From the IMG/VR virus record IMGVR_UViG_3300025085_000073, positions 1 to 38,074 of that record: a DNA stretch of 38,074 nucleotides; one strand, 5' to 3'. The notes below the pieces were generated by a model that worked only from the letters and a program-made list of their open reading frames with translations, did no database searches and had not been told where the DNA came from. Positions 1 through 8,402 of the stretch are shown here, one piece after another. A program made the translations under genes and the position numbers. Position 1 is the stretch's first letter. Every line of letters starts with the position of its first letter. This DNA comes from a virus.

Positions 1-2675
1 TAAGATCCCGTAGAAACCCAGCCATTATGATTACTAGTTGTTTGAGATTGTACAGATGAATTTCTAAATACATAACTCATTCCACTTGAAGATGTACCAA
101 CTTCTTCACCATTAACAACTGCTTTAGTAAACTTTAGTTGTCTACGAACACCATTTAATAATTTTTCATCTGAATAGCTAAGAAACTTATCAAGGTCTTC
201 CATTATTTTTACAGGCCTATATTTGTAAGAAATATATGTACCTGTACCCCTTATATTTGCTCCACTTACATACGGGTCATTTGTAGCTCCACCAGAATTA
301 AAAGACATACCAGACCAATCTTGTCTAGTATCTAATAATCTTTGTACATTATTATTTGCGCTAGAAGTATAGTTGTGGGTAGTATTTTCCCCCCACAATT
401 CACTCCTTCCTTGTACGCCCTCGTTGTTTGTTACGCTAGGATCAGCAGAAATACCAATGTGTTCGCCTGACTCGTCTTGATACCAATTTAAACCACCCAT
501 ATCCATTTCTACAGGATATATTACTTTTAAATCAAACCCAGAACCATAAGAGAGAGGGAGGCCGCCAAAAGTAGCGTCAGGAGTATCAAGAGTATATCCG
601 TATTGTTCCATAGCTCCAGCAGCCCAAGTCGCGTTACTTCCATCAGTATCGCTTTTATTTAAGTTATGCGGCACATACCCAACACCAACCTTGTTTTTCA
701 TATCAGTAGGTGTGTTCGAATCATTTTTATACCTCATAATAGGATTTAACAACCCTTGAGTCATTACCATTCTATCGTTTTCCAGCATTTCTACTTTAAC
801 TATTTTATAGCCAGATATTTGGTTTTTTATAGAATCTGGAAATCTAACTTCGACTCTAGGTATTAAAGCGTGAGCCCAAGTTTTATTATAATCTTTACCT
901 CGAGATGTTACTGGTTGCCAACCTTTATTTAATTTATTTGTCAAGTAATTGACATTAGTATCTTCTGTAAAATTAATTTCTGTGTCATCTGCAGCTGAGT
1001 TAAGAACTAAATTGTTAGGATCCATTGCGTCTGGCATTTTTATATCACCAATATGATGTACAAAACCAGGAACACCCTTTAGGTCAAAACAAACTATACC
1101 AAACCTGTAACACTCACCTCTTTTAAACCCTCTAAATTCATTATCCCATAAAGGATTAGAAGGTCCTGGTTTTCCTCCACCATATGCATTGTCATTATAC
1201 TCTGATCCTACACGATAAGGCCTTGACTTGTGATTAACATAATAAGAAGGATTTTGACCATTAAGCCATCCTGACATTCCAGTGTCAACGGTTCCGCCAA
1301 CTGTCATAGACCACCTATCGTCTATAACATAACTTTTATGTGTAAACGTAATCCTATAGCCGTCACCTCCAGCACTATAACCTGGGGTCTCAGCGCCTAA
1401 AACAAATTTAGGTTGACCTTGACTGGTATTATCTGAGTTAAAATTTTTATTTATAAACTTAAGAACGTTTTTGTCTGCAGCATCATTAGAAATGCTATAA
1501 CTATTATTTGATCCGCTACCATTATAATGCCTGTGCGGATTATGAACATCTGCGTGAGTAAAAGAGTTCCAAGAACCATTTGCATATACCCATTGGTAAG
1601 ATTTAACCCTATAAGAACTAAGATCTAAATCCATCAAAGAGCTTGTTAGATTTCCAGCATAAAGTTTATTATCTTTTTGCGCTAAAGTTTTACAAGAATC
1701 CCAAGTTAAATTACTTATTAAAACATCTGCAATACCACCAGAAATAAGTGTTTCTGTTTCAAATCCACTATGAATAAAACTGTATGAAGTTCCATCTAAA
1801 TCTCCCTGCTCAATTAATGAAACTGTATTTGAATTATTTGTAACGTAATGTATAGCTGCAACCTCTATTATCTCATATTCAGTAGGTATATCTGTTATAT
1901 TTACAGTTATTGTTGATGTAGAAAAATTAGATGAAGTGTCGCCTTCAATAAATAAAGAGTCCATACTACTTAAGTCTCCTTGTACAATATTTATGGGAGA
2001 ACTTATTGAAGACCAATCTGACCAATTTGCTTGATTCTTAGAAGCTAATCTATATACATAACTATAAGATCCGCATAATAACTTTCCTCCAGTATCGCTA
2101 TAATTACCAATAGAAGCTTGTGCTCCTACCTCTGGTTTAAACGCTGTAAAATCAGTAACATCATTTGATGATATATTTTCTTTTACATTTATTGATTTTA
2201 AACTGGTTATGCCGTCTGTACAGTAAACCCTATGAACTGTATCCGTCTCTACAGCAGATTCCATCTCTATTTCACCAGCGTCATCACTAAACAAACCAGC
2301 TCCACTCCAAAGACGGGAATCTAAACTACCATCTATAACTAAATCACCCTGGTGGTCTATTGTATATTTTCTTATTTTCCAGGTTTTACCTGATGATACT
2401 AGCTTTCCTTCTATGGTTATTACATAATCATCAACAACTACAGCACCATGTATTACATACCTATTTGTACCAGTATAATAAACACCGTCAGAATGTGTAT
2501 TTAAATTCCATTCAAGCTTAGGTCCTTTAATGTTTTCTAATGAGTATGAATTGTCACCATTAGTTATTACCCTAATATTTAAGCCTGTAAAATATGTGTC
2601 TTTTGGTTGGTACCCTGGATCTAAATCCGTAACCATTCCACCGCCAAAAGTATTAGGTTTAGACTGCTCCGCCAT
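1..2675 (-). CDS. Large tail stabilisation / tail hub protein, C-terminus cut by window edge
   Basis: The reading frame is open from an ATG at 2675 to the left edge, giving at least 891 codons with the end missing. Seen: an N-terminus of the form MAEQSKPNTFGGGMVTDLDP and, near residues 515-550, the segment GECYRFGIVCFDLKGVPGF followed by GDIKMPD; further on GYKIVKVEMLENDRMV then TQGLLNP. From memory, blocks like these are conserved in the large tail stabilisation protein of crAss-like phages, which sits directly after the connector genes as here. The role would be closing the portal channel and forming the tail hub. The start overlaps the upstream connector gene by 17 bp, suggesting coupled translation. 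Family assignment is from remembered motifs, not a search. Confidence 0.72.
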   Translation of the reverse strand, partial: MAEQSKPNTFGGGMVTDLDPGYQPKDTYFTGLNIRVITNGDNSYSLENIKGPKLEWNLNTHSDGVYYTGTNRYVIHGAVVVDDYVITIEGKLVSSGKTWKIRKYTIDHQGDLVIDGSLDSRLWSGAGLFSDDAGEIEMESAVETDTVHRVYCTDGITSLKSINVKENISSNDVTDFTAFKPEVGAQASIGNYSDTGGKLLCGSYSYVYRLASKNQANWSDWSSISSPINIVQGDLSSMDSLFIEGDTSSNFSTSTITVNITDIPTEYEIIEVAAIHYVTNNSNTVSLIEQGDLDGTSYSFIHSGFETETLISGGIADVLISNLTWDSCKTLAQKDNKLYAGNLTSSLMDLDLSSYRVKSYQWVYANGSWNSFTHADVHNPHRHYNGSGSNNSYSISNDAADKNVLKFINKNFNSDNTSQGQPKFVLGAETPGYSAGGDGYRITFTHKSYVIDDRWSMTVGGTVDTGMSGWLNGQNPSYYVNHKSRPYRVGSEYNDNAYGGGKPGPSNPLWDNEFRGFKRGECYRFGIVCFDLKGVPGFVHHIGDIKMPDAMDPNNLVLNSAADDTEINFTEDTNVNYLTNKLNKGWQPVTSRGKDYNKTWAHALIPRVEVRFPDSIKNQISGYKIVKVEMLENDRMVMTQGLLNPIMRYKNDSNTPTDMKNKVGVGYVPHNLNKSDTDGSNATWAAGAMEQYGYTLDTPDATFGGLPLSYGSGFDLKVIYPVEMDMGGLNWYQDESGEHIGISADPSVTNNEGVQGRSELWGENTTHNYTSSANNNVQRLLDTRQDWSGMSFNSGGATNDPYVSGANIRGTGTYISYKYRPVKIMEDLDKFLSYSDEKLLNGVRRQLKFTKAVVNGEEVGTSSSGMSYVFRNSSVQSQTTSNHNGWVSTGS

Positions 2676-3279
2676 CTTCTCTTTCTGGTATTAAGGTGTT
2701 CCAATATTTTGCTATGTTTCTCATCTCTGCCTCAGAAGGTAAATTATCATTACCTCTTGCTTGCGCGCATAACCAGTACCATCGCTTTTCTAAGTCTTGG
2801 ACTATATATCTAGCAATTTTACCATTATAGTATTCTATAGATTTATGTCTCCACATTATATATTGAGCAACAGCATCTTCGTGTCCCTGCTTGATAGTTG
2901 GAAAACCATCAGCATCTGTTGTTAAGGCTTTATATGAAATATAAGCTGTCCCGCTAGATATATTAACAAAGTGTATATAACTACCAACTATCCAGTATTT
3001 AGAACCTGACGCATCACCTTTAAAAGTCTTTTGCGTAGGCTCCATTAAGACATCATTATCACCCTTAACGTCTACTAGCTTTACTAAATCTGTTGGCAAT
3101 AAAGCCTTGTTAGCAGAAACAGCTAGCGTAGCTTCTTTATCTTTAAAGGTGCTAAAGCTTCCAATTTTTTGTTCAGCCTCAAAAGCCCATTCTATGAATG
3201 ACTCTAAATGCTCTGAAGGATTGTTAAGCCCTAGATTACGAGCTACATTTCCAATTATTCTTTTAACGCTAATTTGCAT
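2659..3279 (-). CDS. Tail adaptor / ring protein (P22 gp4-like position), 206 aa
   Basis: The 206-aa protein has a helical N-terminus (IIGNVARNLGL, then an acidic helix FIEWAFEAEQKIGSF), a central beta-rich part around residues 50-120 and a helical C-terminus with WYWLCAQARG. This helix-beta-helix arrangement, a length near 200 aa and the position just before the large tail protein fit the head-tail connector proteins that stack below the portal. It is the third of three similar-sized proteins in this operon (with those at 3682 and 4376) and probably forms one ring of the neck. It overlaps the IHF-like gene by 11 bp upstream and the large tail gene by 17 bp downstream. The exact ring position is inferred. 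Confidence 0.6.
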   Translation of the reverse strand: MQISVKRIIGNVARNLGLNNPSEHLESFIEWAFEAEQKIGSFSTFKDKEATLAVSANKALLPTDLVKLVDVKGDNDVLMEPTQKTFKGDASGSKYWIVGSYIHFVNISSGTAYISYKALTTDADGFPTIKQGHEDAVAQYIMWRHKSIEYYNGKIARYIVQDLEKRWYWLCAQARGNDNLPSEAEMRNIAKYWNTLIPEREDGGAV

Positions 3280-3682
3280 TATATGTATCTTTTAATAGTT
3301 CTCTAACTTTTTTTGCTGGATACAGTTTGCATTTATGCAAGCTCTTACCACCTTTAGCCCAGCTTATTTTGTAGTAATAATTATCTAGTATAGGAACCTT
3401 ATATCTAACAGGTTCACCTTTTAGCTTAGACTCTACAACATCTTTTCGTATATGGAAAGCTCTAGTATGCTCTTTCTTTTCTACATACAAAAATCCTAAA
3501 TTCAAAGGTAAGAAAATTCTCTGTTTTCTTATTATTAAATCCCTAACTAGGATTTCAAAAAATTTAGTGACTATTTTAAAATACAAAGAGTAAGGTATAG
3601 ATTTAGTCTTTTTCCTGCCAGACGCTTCTACTCTTACTCTTTTAGATATTTTATTGTAAATATCTTTATATGTTATATACAT
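3269..3682 (-). CDS. IHF/HU-like DNA-binding protein within the late operon, 137 aa
   Basis: The protein is very basic (137 aa). Residues about 30-70 resemble the HU/IHF core: a helix (YFKIVTKFFEILVRDLI) followed by RIFLPLNLGFLYVEKKE, matching the family pattern of a helix, a turn and a strand carrying 'lG.f.v..r'. The N-terminus (MYITYKDIYNKISKRV) fits the first HU helix pair. The C-terminal half is lysine/tyrosine rich and unlike HU. An IHF-like gene among connector genes is a recurring feature of crAss-like phages, which supports the reading. A role in genome packaging or late expression is inferred. Start and stop overlap both neighbours (1 bp and 11 bp). Confidence 0.58.
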   Translation of the reverse strand: MYITYKDIYNKISKRVRVEASGRKKTKSIPYSLYFKIVTKFFEILVRDLIIRKQRIFLPLNLGFLYVEKKEHTRAFHIRKDVVESKLKGEPVRYKVPILDNYYYKISWAKGGKSLHKCKLYPAKKVRELLKDTYNAN

Positions 3683-4305
3683 TATTGCTTACCTGTTTGT
3701 ACCTCTCTATCTCCTTCCACCTCATTATTAATTAAATCTCCAGGAGTCTTAAGAGTAATATTAAGTTCTACTTCAGCAACCATTTTAATTAATGGAGTAA
3801 CCAACTGAGAAGGTAAAGGGTATTCAGCATCATCGCTAGTCCATGTAGACAAAGATGTAGGATCTTCTAACACCCCAACTATCTTAACAGACTCACCACT
3901 ACCAGAGCCATAAAAATAAAGCTTAGTTCCTTCCTCTAAAAAAAACTTAGATATACCTGATGTAAATCTACTTTGCTCTTGATAAGTTATTTTATCACGC
4001 GTTGTTCTAGCAAACATCATATTACCATCTACTGATGTAACGCTAGTTATTGCTCTTGTGTTTCCAAAAGAAGCTACTCTTGGTAATATTAAAGCTTGAC
4101 CTTCATCTGGCACAGTAAAATTCCCTAAGTTCTGTGTAGCGCCTGTAGGTATATCTTTACCATTATTAGTGTATGACTCTAAGATATTCATCCTATGATA
4201 GTTTACCCAAGCTTTAATTTGACGAGTACTAAGTTTGTTGTCGTCAGTTGAATAACCACCTTCGGCTAAATTTTTAATGTTGTAAACAATTTCGTTTAAA
4301 GTCAT
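3682..4305 (-). CDS. Head-tail connector / ring protein, 207 aa
   Basis: The N-terminus is helical (TLNEIVYNIKNLAEGG, then RQIKAWVNYHRMNILE) and is followed by a long beta-rich, glycine/serine-rich middle (residues 55-165) and a C-terminal helix (PLIKMVAEVELNITL). The middle contains an LYFYGSGSGESVKIVGVLEDP segment split over two strands, typical of connector beta sandwiches. Size and order match the second neck ring in crAss-like podoviruses. Ends at 3682, sharing its last base with the IHF-like start codon. The 70-bp gap upstream carries a hairpin (4326-4348), the only real break between connector genes. Function inferred from position and fold pattern. Confidence 0.55.
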   Translation of the reverse strand: MTLNEIVYNIKNLAEGGYSTDDNKLSTRQIKAWVNYHRMNILESYTNNGKDIPTGATQNLGNFTVPDEGQALILPRVASFGNTRAITSVTSVDGNMMFARTTRDKITYQEQSRFTSGISKFFLEEGTKLYFYGSGSGESVKIVGVLEDPTSLSTWTSDDAEYPLPSQLVTPLIKMVAEVELNITLKTPGDLINNEVEGDREVQTGKQ

Positions 4306-4325
4306 ATTCTATTTTTTAAAAGAAT

Positions 4326-4348
4326 GGGGGTAGATTACTCTACCACCC
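4326..4348 (-). terminator. Hairpin between two connector genes (attenuator or weak terminator)
   Basis: On the minus strand a perfect 6-bp stem GGTAGA/TCTACC with a GTAA loop is extended by further G-C pairs and followed by ATTCTTTT. It lies 21 nt upstream of the next start codon. The T-run is interrupted, so partial termination or mRNA-end protection is more likely than a full stop. Confidence 0.45.
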
Positions 4349-4375
4349 AATCTAACGCAGGAAAAAAGAGAGTCA

Positions 4376-5038
4376 TCAACGCTTGTCAGCGGTCAACTCA
4401 TTTATTTGAAGCTGATACCGTGGATCTTCCAACGATAACATCATCTTTCTAACTGCAATATTTACTATTTCCTCCGAAGAGTTTTCTGCATAATCACCCA
4501 AAGGGTAATCAACTGCTTCTCCATTGTATTGATAAGTTGTAGTTGTTCCATTAGTCATGTGAGGTGTTCGAATGTATTCAATTGCAATTTGATTACTATT
4601 ACCCTGAACAACCAAATATCTACCTGCAGTTGCACCCCTGAAATAACCTACAGGATGAGATGAATCTGGTTTATGAAAAGGATCATTTTTTGCTGCGCCA
4701 TACTCATTTTGGCTTATTATATTTATATTATAATCACCAATTTCAGTATAAGCCCTTACTAAATGATACAGATCAGTTGGTAAATTCCATCTCGTCCCTC
4801 CTTCTACTGCAACCCCATCACCCATTGGAGAAGTGGCACCACTAGATTTTAACACAGTCATAAGAGGCGCTAACTTATTCATAGACTCTGAATCTGACTC
4901 TAAAGTATTTATCAAACCTTTAGTGTACTCCATTACAGCTAAATCAAGAAACAGATTTTTTTCAGTTGCAGTGAAATATGCTGTACCTGTTTTATCTAAC
5001 AAGTTATCTATGTGTGTTTGCGCCTGTGCGTATGTCAT
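4376..5038 (-). CDS. Head-tail connector / ring protein next to capsid genes, 220 aa
   Basis: The N-terminal part is helical (TYAQAQTHIDNLLDKTG, then NLFLDLAVMEYTKGLIN), the middle is beta-rich with conserved-looking RWNLPTDLYHLVRA near residue 83, and the C-terminus is helical (EIVNIAVRKMMLSLEDPRYQ). The pattern 'P.dl.....v' after a helical start is common in phage neck proteins. It is encoded 4 bp overlapping the end of the 222-aa gene and is the first of three similar connector genes. The likely role is the ring that docks on the portal. The stop at 4376 precedes the only sizeable intergenic gap of the connector block. Confidence 0.55.
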   Translation of the reverse strand: MTYAQAQTHIDNLLDKTGTAYFTATEKNLFLDLAVMEYTKGLINTLESDSESMNKLAPLMTVLKSSGATSPMGDGVAVEGGTRWNLPTDLYHLVRAYTEIGDYNINIISQNEYGAAKNDPFHKPDSSHPVGYFRGATAGRYLVVQGNSNQIAIEYIRTPHMTNGTTTTYQYNGEAVDYPLGDYAENSSEEIVNIAVRKMMLSLEDPRYQLQINELTADKR

Positions 5039-5703
5039 TTCTTAGCTTTTGCTTTTGTCTTTTTATTACCAGACATTTCTTTTCGCAATAACGCGTGAAT
5101 GTCTTTATTATCTTTAAGCCACAATACTACTTGGTCTTCTGTTAGACCTATAGTTTCAGTGTTGTACTTATAAGTTCCATTTACAAAGTTAATCTTTTTT
5201 GCGTCAATAGCAGTCTCAATAAACACTCTATAATCCTTGTCTCTATCATTTATTATTTTAGAAAATCTATTAGGATCATCATTAGCTAATTTAATAACTT
5301 GAGCTTTAACAAATTCAATAGAGTTATCTTTAGTTCTAATACCTGTTAACTTACAAAAATCTAATATTTCTTTATCTGACATACCAACAGCAATTTGAAT
5401 TGCTTCAGCTGATTCAACCATTTTTTCTGTTTGAACCAGTTGTTTTTCATAGGTGTCTTCAAAAATTAATTGATTAGTTATATTAGGATAACCTTTTAAC
5501 CAATCATGACATTTTTTGTCAAACTCATCATTAAGATCAAAAACTATTGCTGGCTGTCTAAGAATAAAATCTTCTACTTCACCATTTATATTTACAAAGT
5601 CTTTATACCTTCCTCTGTCTTTAGGGTCTTTATATCTAGAACCTAAATTTAAATAACAAAACCTTTTAGGTTTTCTTGCTCTTACAATTACTGCGTGTTT
5701 CAT
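5035..5703 (-). CDS. Unknown virion-region protein following the major capsid gene, 222 aa
   Basis: Not recognised. The 222-aa protein begins with a basic strand-like segment (MKHAVIVRARKPKRFCYLNLG), has a central acidic/helical region with KIVESAEA-like helices and ends in a lysine tail (KKTKAKAKK). The residues GMSDKEILDFCKLTGIRT look like a small helical DNA- or protein-binding unit. Position immediately after the capsid gene suggests a capsid accessory protein, head-completion protein or head fibre anchor. Its start lies 75 bp below the capsid stop, beyond a hairpin that may lower its expression relative to capsid. Overlaps the next connector gene by 4 bp. Confidence 0.5.
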   Translation of the reverse strand: MKHAVIVRARKPKRFCYLNLGSRYKDPKDRGRYKDFVNINGEVEDFILRQPAIVFDLNDEFDKKCHDWLKGYPNITNQLIFEDTYEKQLVQTEKMVESAEAIQIAVGMSDKEILDFCKLTGIRTKDNSIEFVKAQVIKLANDDPNRFSKIINDRDKDYRVFIETAIDAKKINFVNGTYKYNTETIGLTEDQVVLWLKDNKDIHALLRKEMSGNKKTKAKAKK

Positions 5704-5741
5704 TTTTCTCTTTTTTTAAATTACTTATTTGCGTTCTAAAG

Positions 5742-5759
5742 GGAGAGATTTCTCTCTCC
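5742..5759 (-). terminator. GAAA-tetraloop hairpin directly after the capsid gene
   Basis: On the minus strand this reads GGAGAGA-GAAA-TCTCTCC, a perfect 7-bp stem capped by a GNRA tetraloop, 20 nt after the capsid stop codon. It is followed by only CTTTAG, so it is a weak terminator at best. Such an element can protect the 3' end of the capsid message or cut downstream transcription, giving capsid excess over connectors. Confidence 0.6.
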
Positions 5760-5778
5760 TCTTATAGTATATAATCTA

Positions 5779-7254
5779 TTATGCTCCAGATAAAACTCCG
5801 CAAGATAATGGATTACGAACAATGACAGCTGATTCAGACATAATCTGACATTCAAATTGATCGTCACCGTTAGCAGCAAGCATTGAATTTTGGTCGTAAG
5901 GGTTAACCATACCAGGAATATATTTCTTGATATAGTTACGGTTATGACCATCGTACCCTTTAGCAACTAATTGGATGTTAGGTACACCATCTACAGACGA
6001 AAAGTCTAAGAATACCATAGTACCTGACATTGTACCAGTACCAGAGCTTGTGTACTCACCTTTAGAAGCATTTCCAAAAGCATTAACATCATCAAATACA
6101 GGGCAGTAAGCAACAGTCATTTTGTTACCCAACACATTGTAAGAAACATAGTTAACACCTAAAGATACATCAGATCCAGACTTCATAGACTGCATAGATC
6201 CACCAGTAGCAGCAGTTTCACCTACAGAGATGTCTTTCATAGCTTTGTGGAATTGGTATCTACCTTCAGTACCAGTAAATACTACCCACTCGTTTCCTTC
6301 AGGAGACTTAGCGTTACGAGAGAGCTCTGCAATAAATTGAGCAAGCTTATCTTCAGTTAAACCAGTACTAACAGTATAAGTATCTTTATTAGCACCATCA
6401 ATTTGAGCTAAAATACCGTCACCCATTAAGTTACCACCACCAGAAGCAACAGCACCAGATTGACCAGGGAATCCATCAGCATCAGCAGCAGCCATGTTTG
6501 TTTCACCAAACCATCGTTGCATTTCTAACTGATACATAAACTCATCAGTAAACAATTTCTCTGCAGTAAAGTACCACAATTTAGATCCATTGTTTTCAAT
6601 CCAAGTAACATCAGTTAACGCAGAACCAGAAATAGATAATTTACGTCTGTTAAGAGTTAACCAGTTCTTGTGAGTTTCTGGGTATGTAGTGTGTTCAGAA
6701 ACGTGAGCACCTTTTGACGCTTCACCGAAAGCAGAACCAATACGAGCTACAGCAGCAGCAGCAGCAACAGCTTTACAGCCAGTTGGCCAATAAACTTTAT
6801 AAGTATAACCTGTTGCGCTTGTAGCAGTAGAAAGTACACTAGCAGAAGGCTTTAAAACTCCAGCAGCATCATCAGTAGCGTCTACAGACTGAGTACCGAT
6901 AATTTGACCTACATCTGATCCTACACGAATTACATCATGTAAAGAAAGGTAAGTATTGTCTACTGTAATTACGCCTGTAGCTGCATCAGGATAGTTAGAA
7001 GTTTCACCAACGTTATGACTAGCTGGAGTCACAACTGGTTGACTTGAACGACCTAAAACTTTCCACTCGAAAGATTTATCACCTAAAATTTTTACGTTAG
7101 CATAACGACCTGTTCTTTCTAATAGGTATGTCAATGCGTAACGAGGGTATTGCTGAATTAAAGTACTTGAAATTTCAGGGTGCTTTAACATAGCATCTAC
7201 CAAGGAGTTCGACATCTGAGTGTCTTGTCCAAAAGTTGCATTTGTTGTTTTCAT
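5779..7254 (-). CDS. Major capsid protein (HK97-fold type), 491 aa
   Basis: A 491-aa protein rich in Ala, Gly, Ser and Thr, with a helical N-terminus (MSNSLVDAMLKHPEISSTL) and several Phe/Trp segments. Its size and place, after portal and scaffold, are those of the coat protein of crAss-like and related Bacteroidota podoviruses, which has the HK97 fold. Residues near 160-166 contain a run of alanines encoded by GCN repeats (KAVAAAAAVARIGSA), a possible flexible insertion. The gene is set off on both sides by gaps of 75 and 90 bp, unlike its overlapping neighbours, and is followed by a stable hairpin. No SD is visible. Fold assignment rests on context and composition. Confidence 0.78.
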   Translation of the reverse strand: MKTTNATFGQDTQMSNSLVDAMLKHPEISSTLIQQYPRYALTYLLERTGRYANVKILGDKSFEWKVLGRSSQPVVTPASHNVGETSNYPDAATGVITVDNTYLSLHDVIRVGSDVGQIIGTQSVDATDDAAGVLKPSASVLSTATSATGYTYKVYWPTGCKAVAAAAAVARIGSAFGEASKGAHVSEHTTYPETHKNWLTLNRRKLSISGSALTDVTWIENNGSKLWYFTAEKLFTDEFMYQLEMQRWFGETNMAAADADGFPGQSGAVASGGGNLMGDGILAQIDGANKDTYTVSTGLTEDKLAQFIAELSRNAKSPEGNEWVVFTGTEGRYQFHKAMKDISVGETAATGGSMQSMKSGSDVSLGVNYVSYNVLGNKMTVAYCPVFDDVNAFGNASKGEYTSSGTGTMSGTMVFLDFSSVDGVPNIQLVAKGYDGHNRNYIKKYIPGMVNPYDQNSMLAANGDDQFECQIMSESAVIVRNPLSCGVLSGA

Positions 7255-7344
7255 TTCTTTTTACAATTTAGAAATATTAATAATTATTTAAAAATTGCAT
7301 TTACTTCTTTATTCTTTTAAAACGTAACCTTGACAGCATTAAAA

Positions 7345-8379
7345 TTATTCTCCCATAAATGCTGAAGCATCGAACCCAGTACCTGTATTTCTTTTAGGTT
7401 TACTGTTTCCTCTACCTCCTCTGTTTGAAAGGTTGTCTAAGACACTACCCTTTCCGTCTTCGAAGCCTTGCGACCTCAACATTTTCTGTATTTGTTTTCT
7501 GTTCTTCCAAAGAAAAGCAGCCTCCGCAACATTGGCATGAGTCTTATAAATGTCTTCGTTGAAATTCCCAGTTGTTATATATTTATACAGATCTTTTCTT
7601 TGTTCTACTGTTACCTTGCCTCCAAGGTAATTCTTAAATCCTTTTAACTCAGTTTGCAAATCTTTTCTTGCTTGCTCTTGAGCTTGGGCTTTTTCTTGCG
7701 TTTCAGTTTCTTGCTTATTCTGAATAGAAGTCTTTTCAGTTCGAATAGCATTTCTTAATTGCTTTCTAATTTTAAGAGCTTCATGCTTTAGCATTCCAGA
7801 ATCTTCCATTCTATCTAAAGACTCATCTACGTCATACTCATCCATACCTGTAGCTTTCATGTCAGCCGACAACAGTTCTCTGTCTGTTAGTTTAAGGTAT
7901 CCTTCGTACTTTTCTGTAGTATCATTGCTAGCTTCAGGTTCGTTCTTAGAACTTAAAGCTTTAACAATATCTTCTTTAGACGCTCCTTCTATTCCAAGTT
8001 GTTCTGCTACTGCATCCCAATTAACCTCATTGGTTTCTGTAGTTTTTTCTTCAGTTTCTTCTTTAGCTTCTGGCTTATCTTCAAAATCCCAGTCATCTTC
8101 TACTTCCTCTACTTCAGCTTTAGTTTCTTCTTCAGTTTCTTCTACTCCCCAATCAAAATCTGAATCATCATCTTCTTCAACTTCTTGAGTCGCCTCTTCT
8201 GTTGTTTCAGTTTCTGCTTCAGTTTCATCTACTAGAGCTGTAGGCTCTTCTTTAGTAGATTCTTGCTCATCAACTTGACCTACTTGTTCTACTAAGTTGT
8301 CAAGCCCAGCAAAGGCTTCAGGATTAAATTCCTTTACTTCTTCGCTTAATGTCTCTTTTTTTTCCATTGTTTCTTCCAT
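7345..8379 (-). CDS. Acidic scaffold-like protein between portal and capsid, 344 aa
   Basis: The N-terminal ~130 residues are extremely acidic (repeated EET, EVEE, DDDSDFDW and DWDFEDKPE stretches), followed by a helical, charged region with a glutamine-rich coiled-coil segment (residues about 215-245: TEKTSIQNKQETETQEKA) and a basic, glycine-rich tail (GRGNSKPKRNTGTGF). Placement between portal and capsid, acidity and helicity are typical of phage scaffolding proteins that assemble the procapsid and are expelled. The basic C-terminus would contact the capsid. The start at 8379 is chosen as the first ATG; a second lies four codons downstream (8367). No protease motif recognised. Confidence 0.65.
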   Translation of the reverse strand: MEETMEKKETLSEEVKEFNPEAFAGLDNLVEQVGQVDEQESTKEEPTALVDETEAETETTEEATQEVEEDDDSDFDWGVEETEEETKAEVEEVEDDWDFEDKPEAKEETEEKTTETNEVNWDAVAEQLGIEGASKEDIVKALSSKNEPEASNDTTEKYEGYLKLTDRELLSADMKATGMDEYDVDESLDRMEDSGMLKHEALKIRKQLRNAIRTEKTSIQNKQETETQEKAQAQEQARKDLQTELKGFKNYLGGKVTVEQRKDLYKYITTGNFNEDIYKTHANVAEAAFLWKNRKQIQKMLRSQGFEDGKGSVLDNLSNRGGRGNSKPKRNTGTGFDASAFMGE

Positions 8380-8402
8380 TTTGCAATATTACGAATTTTT
8401 TT

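Noticed and set aside
2645-2652. Promoter-like TACTTTTG on the minus strand
   Set aside because: It lies within the coding start of the tail gene, has no leader gap and is expected by chance in AT-rich DNA.
7255-7344. Separate capsid promoter in the gap before the capsid gene
   Set aside because: The gap is AT-rich but has no TAnnTTTG match; the closest is TAAATTGT.
7859-8188. Plus-strand serine-rich frame opposite the scaffold gene
   Set aside because: It mirrors the acidic repeats (GAA/GAG read as TTC/CTC) of the scaffold and has no start context; same reasoning for the long minus frame at 22518-22940 opposite DUF932.
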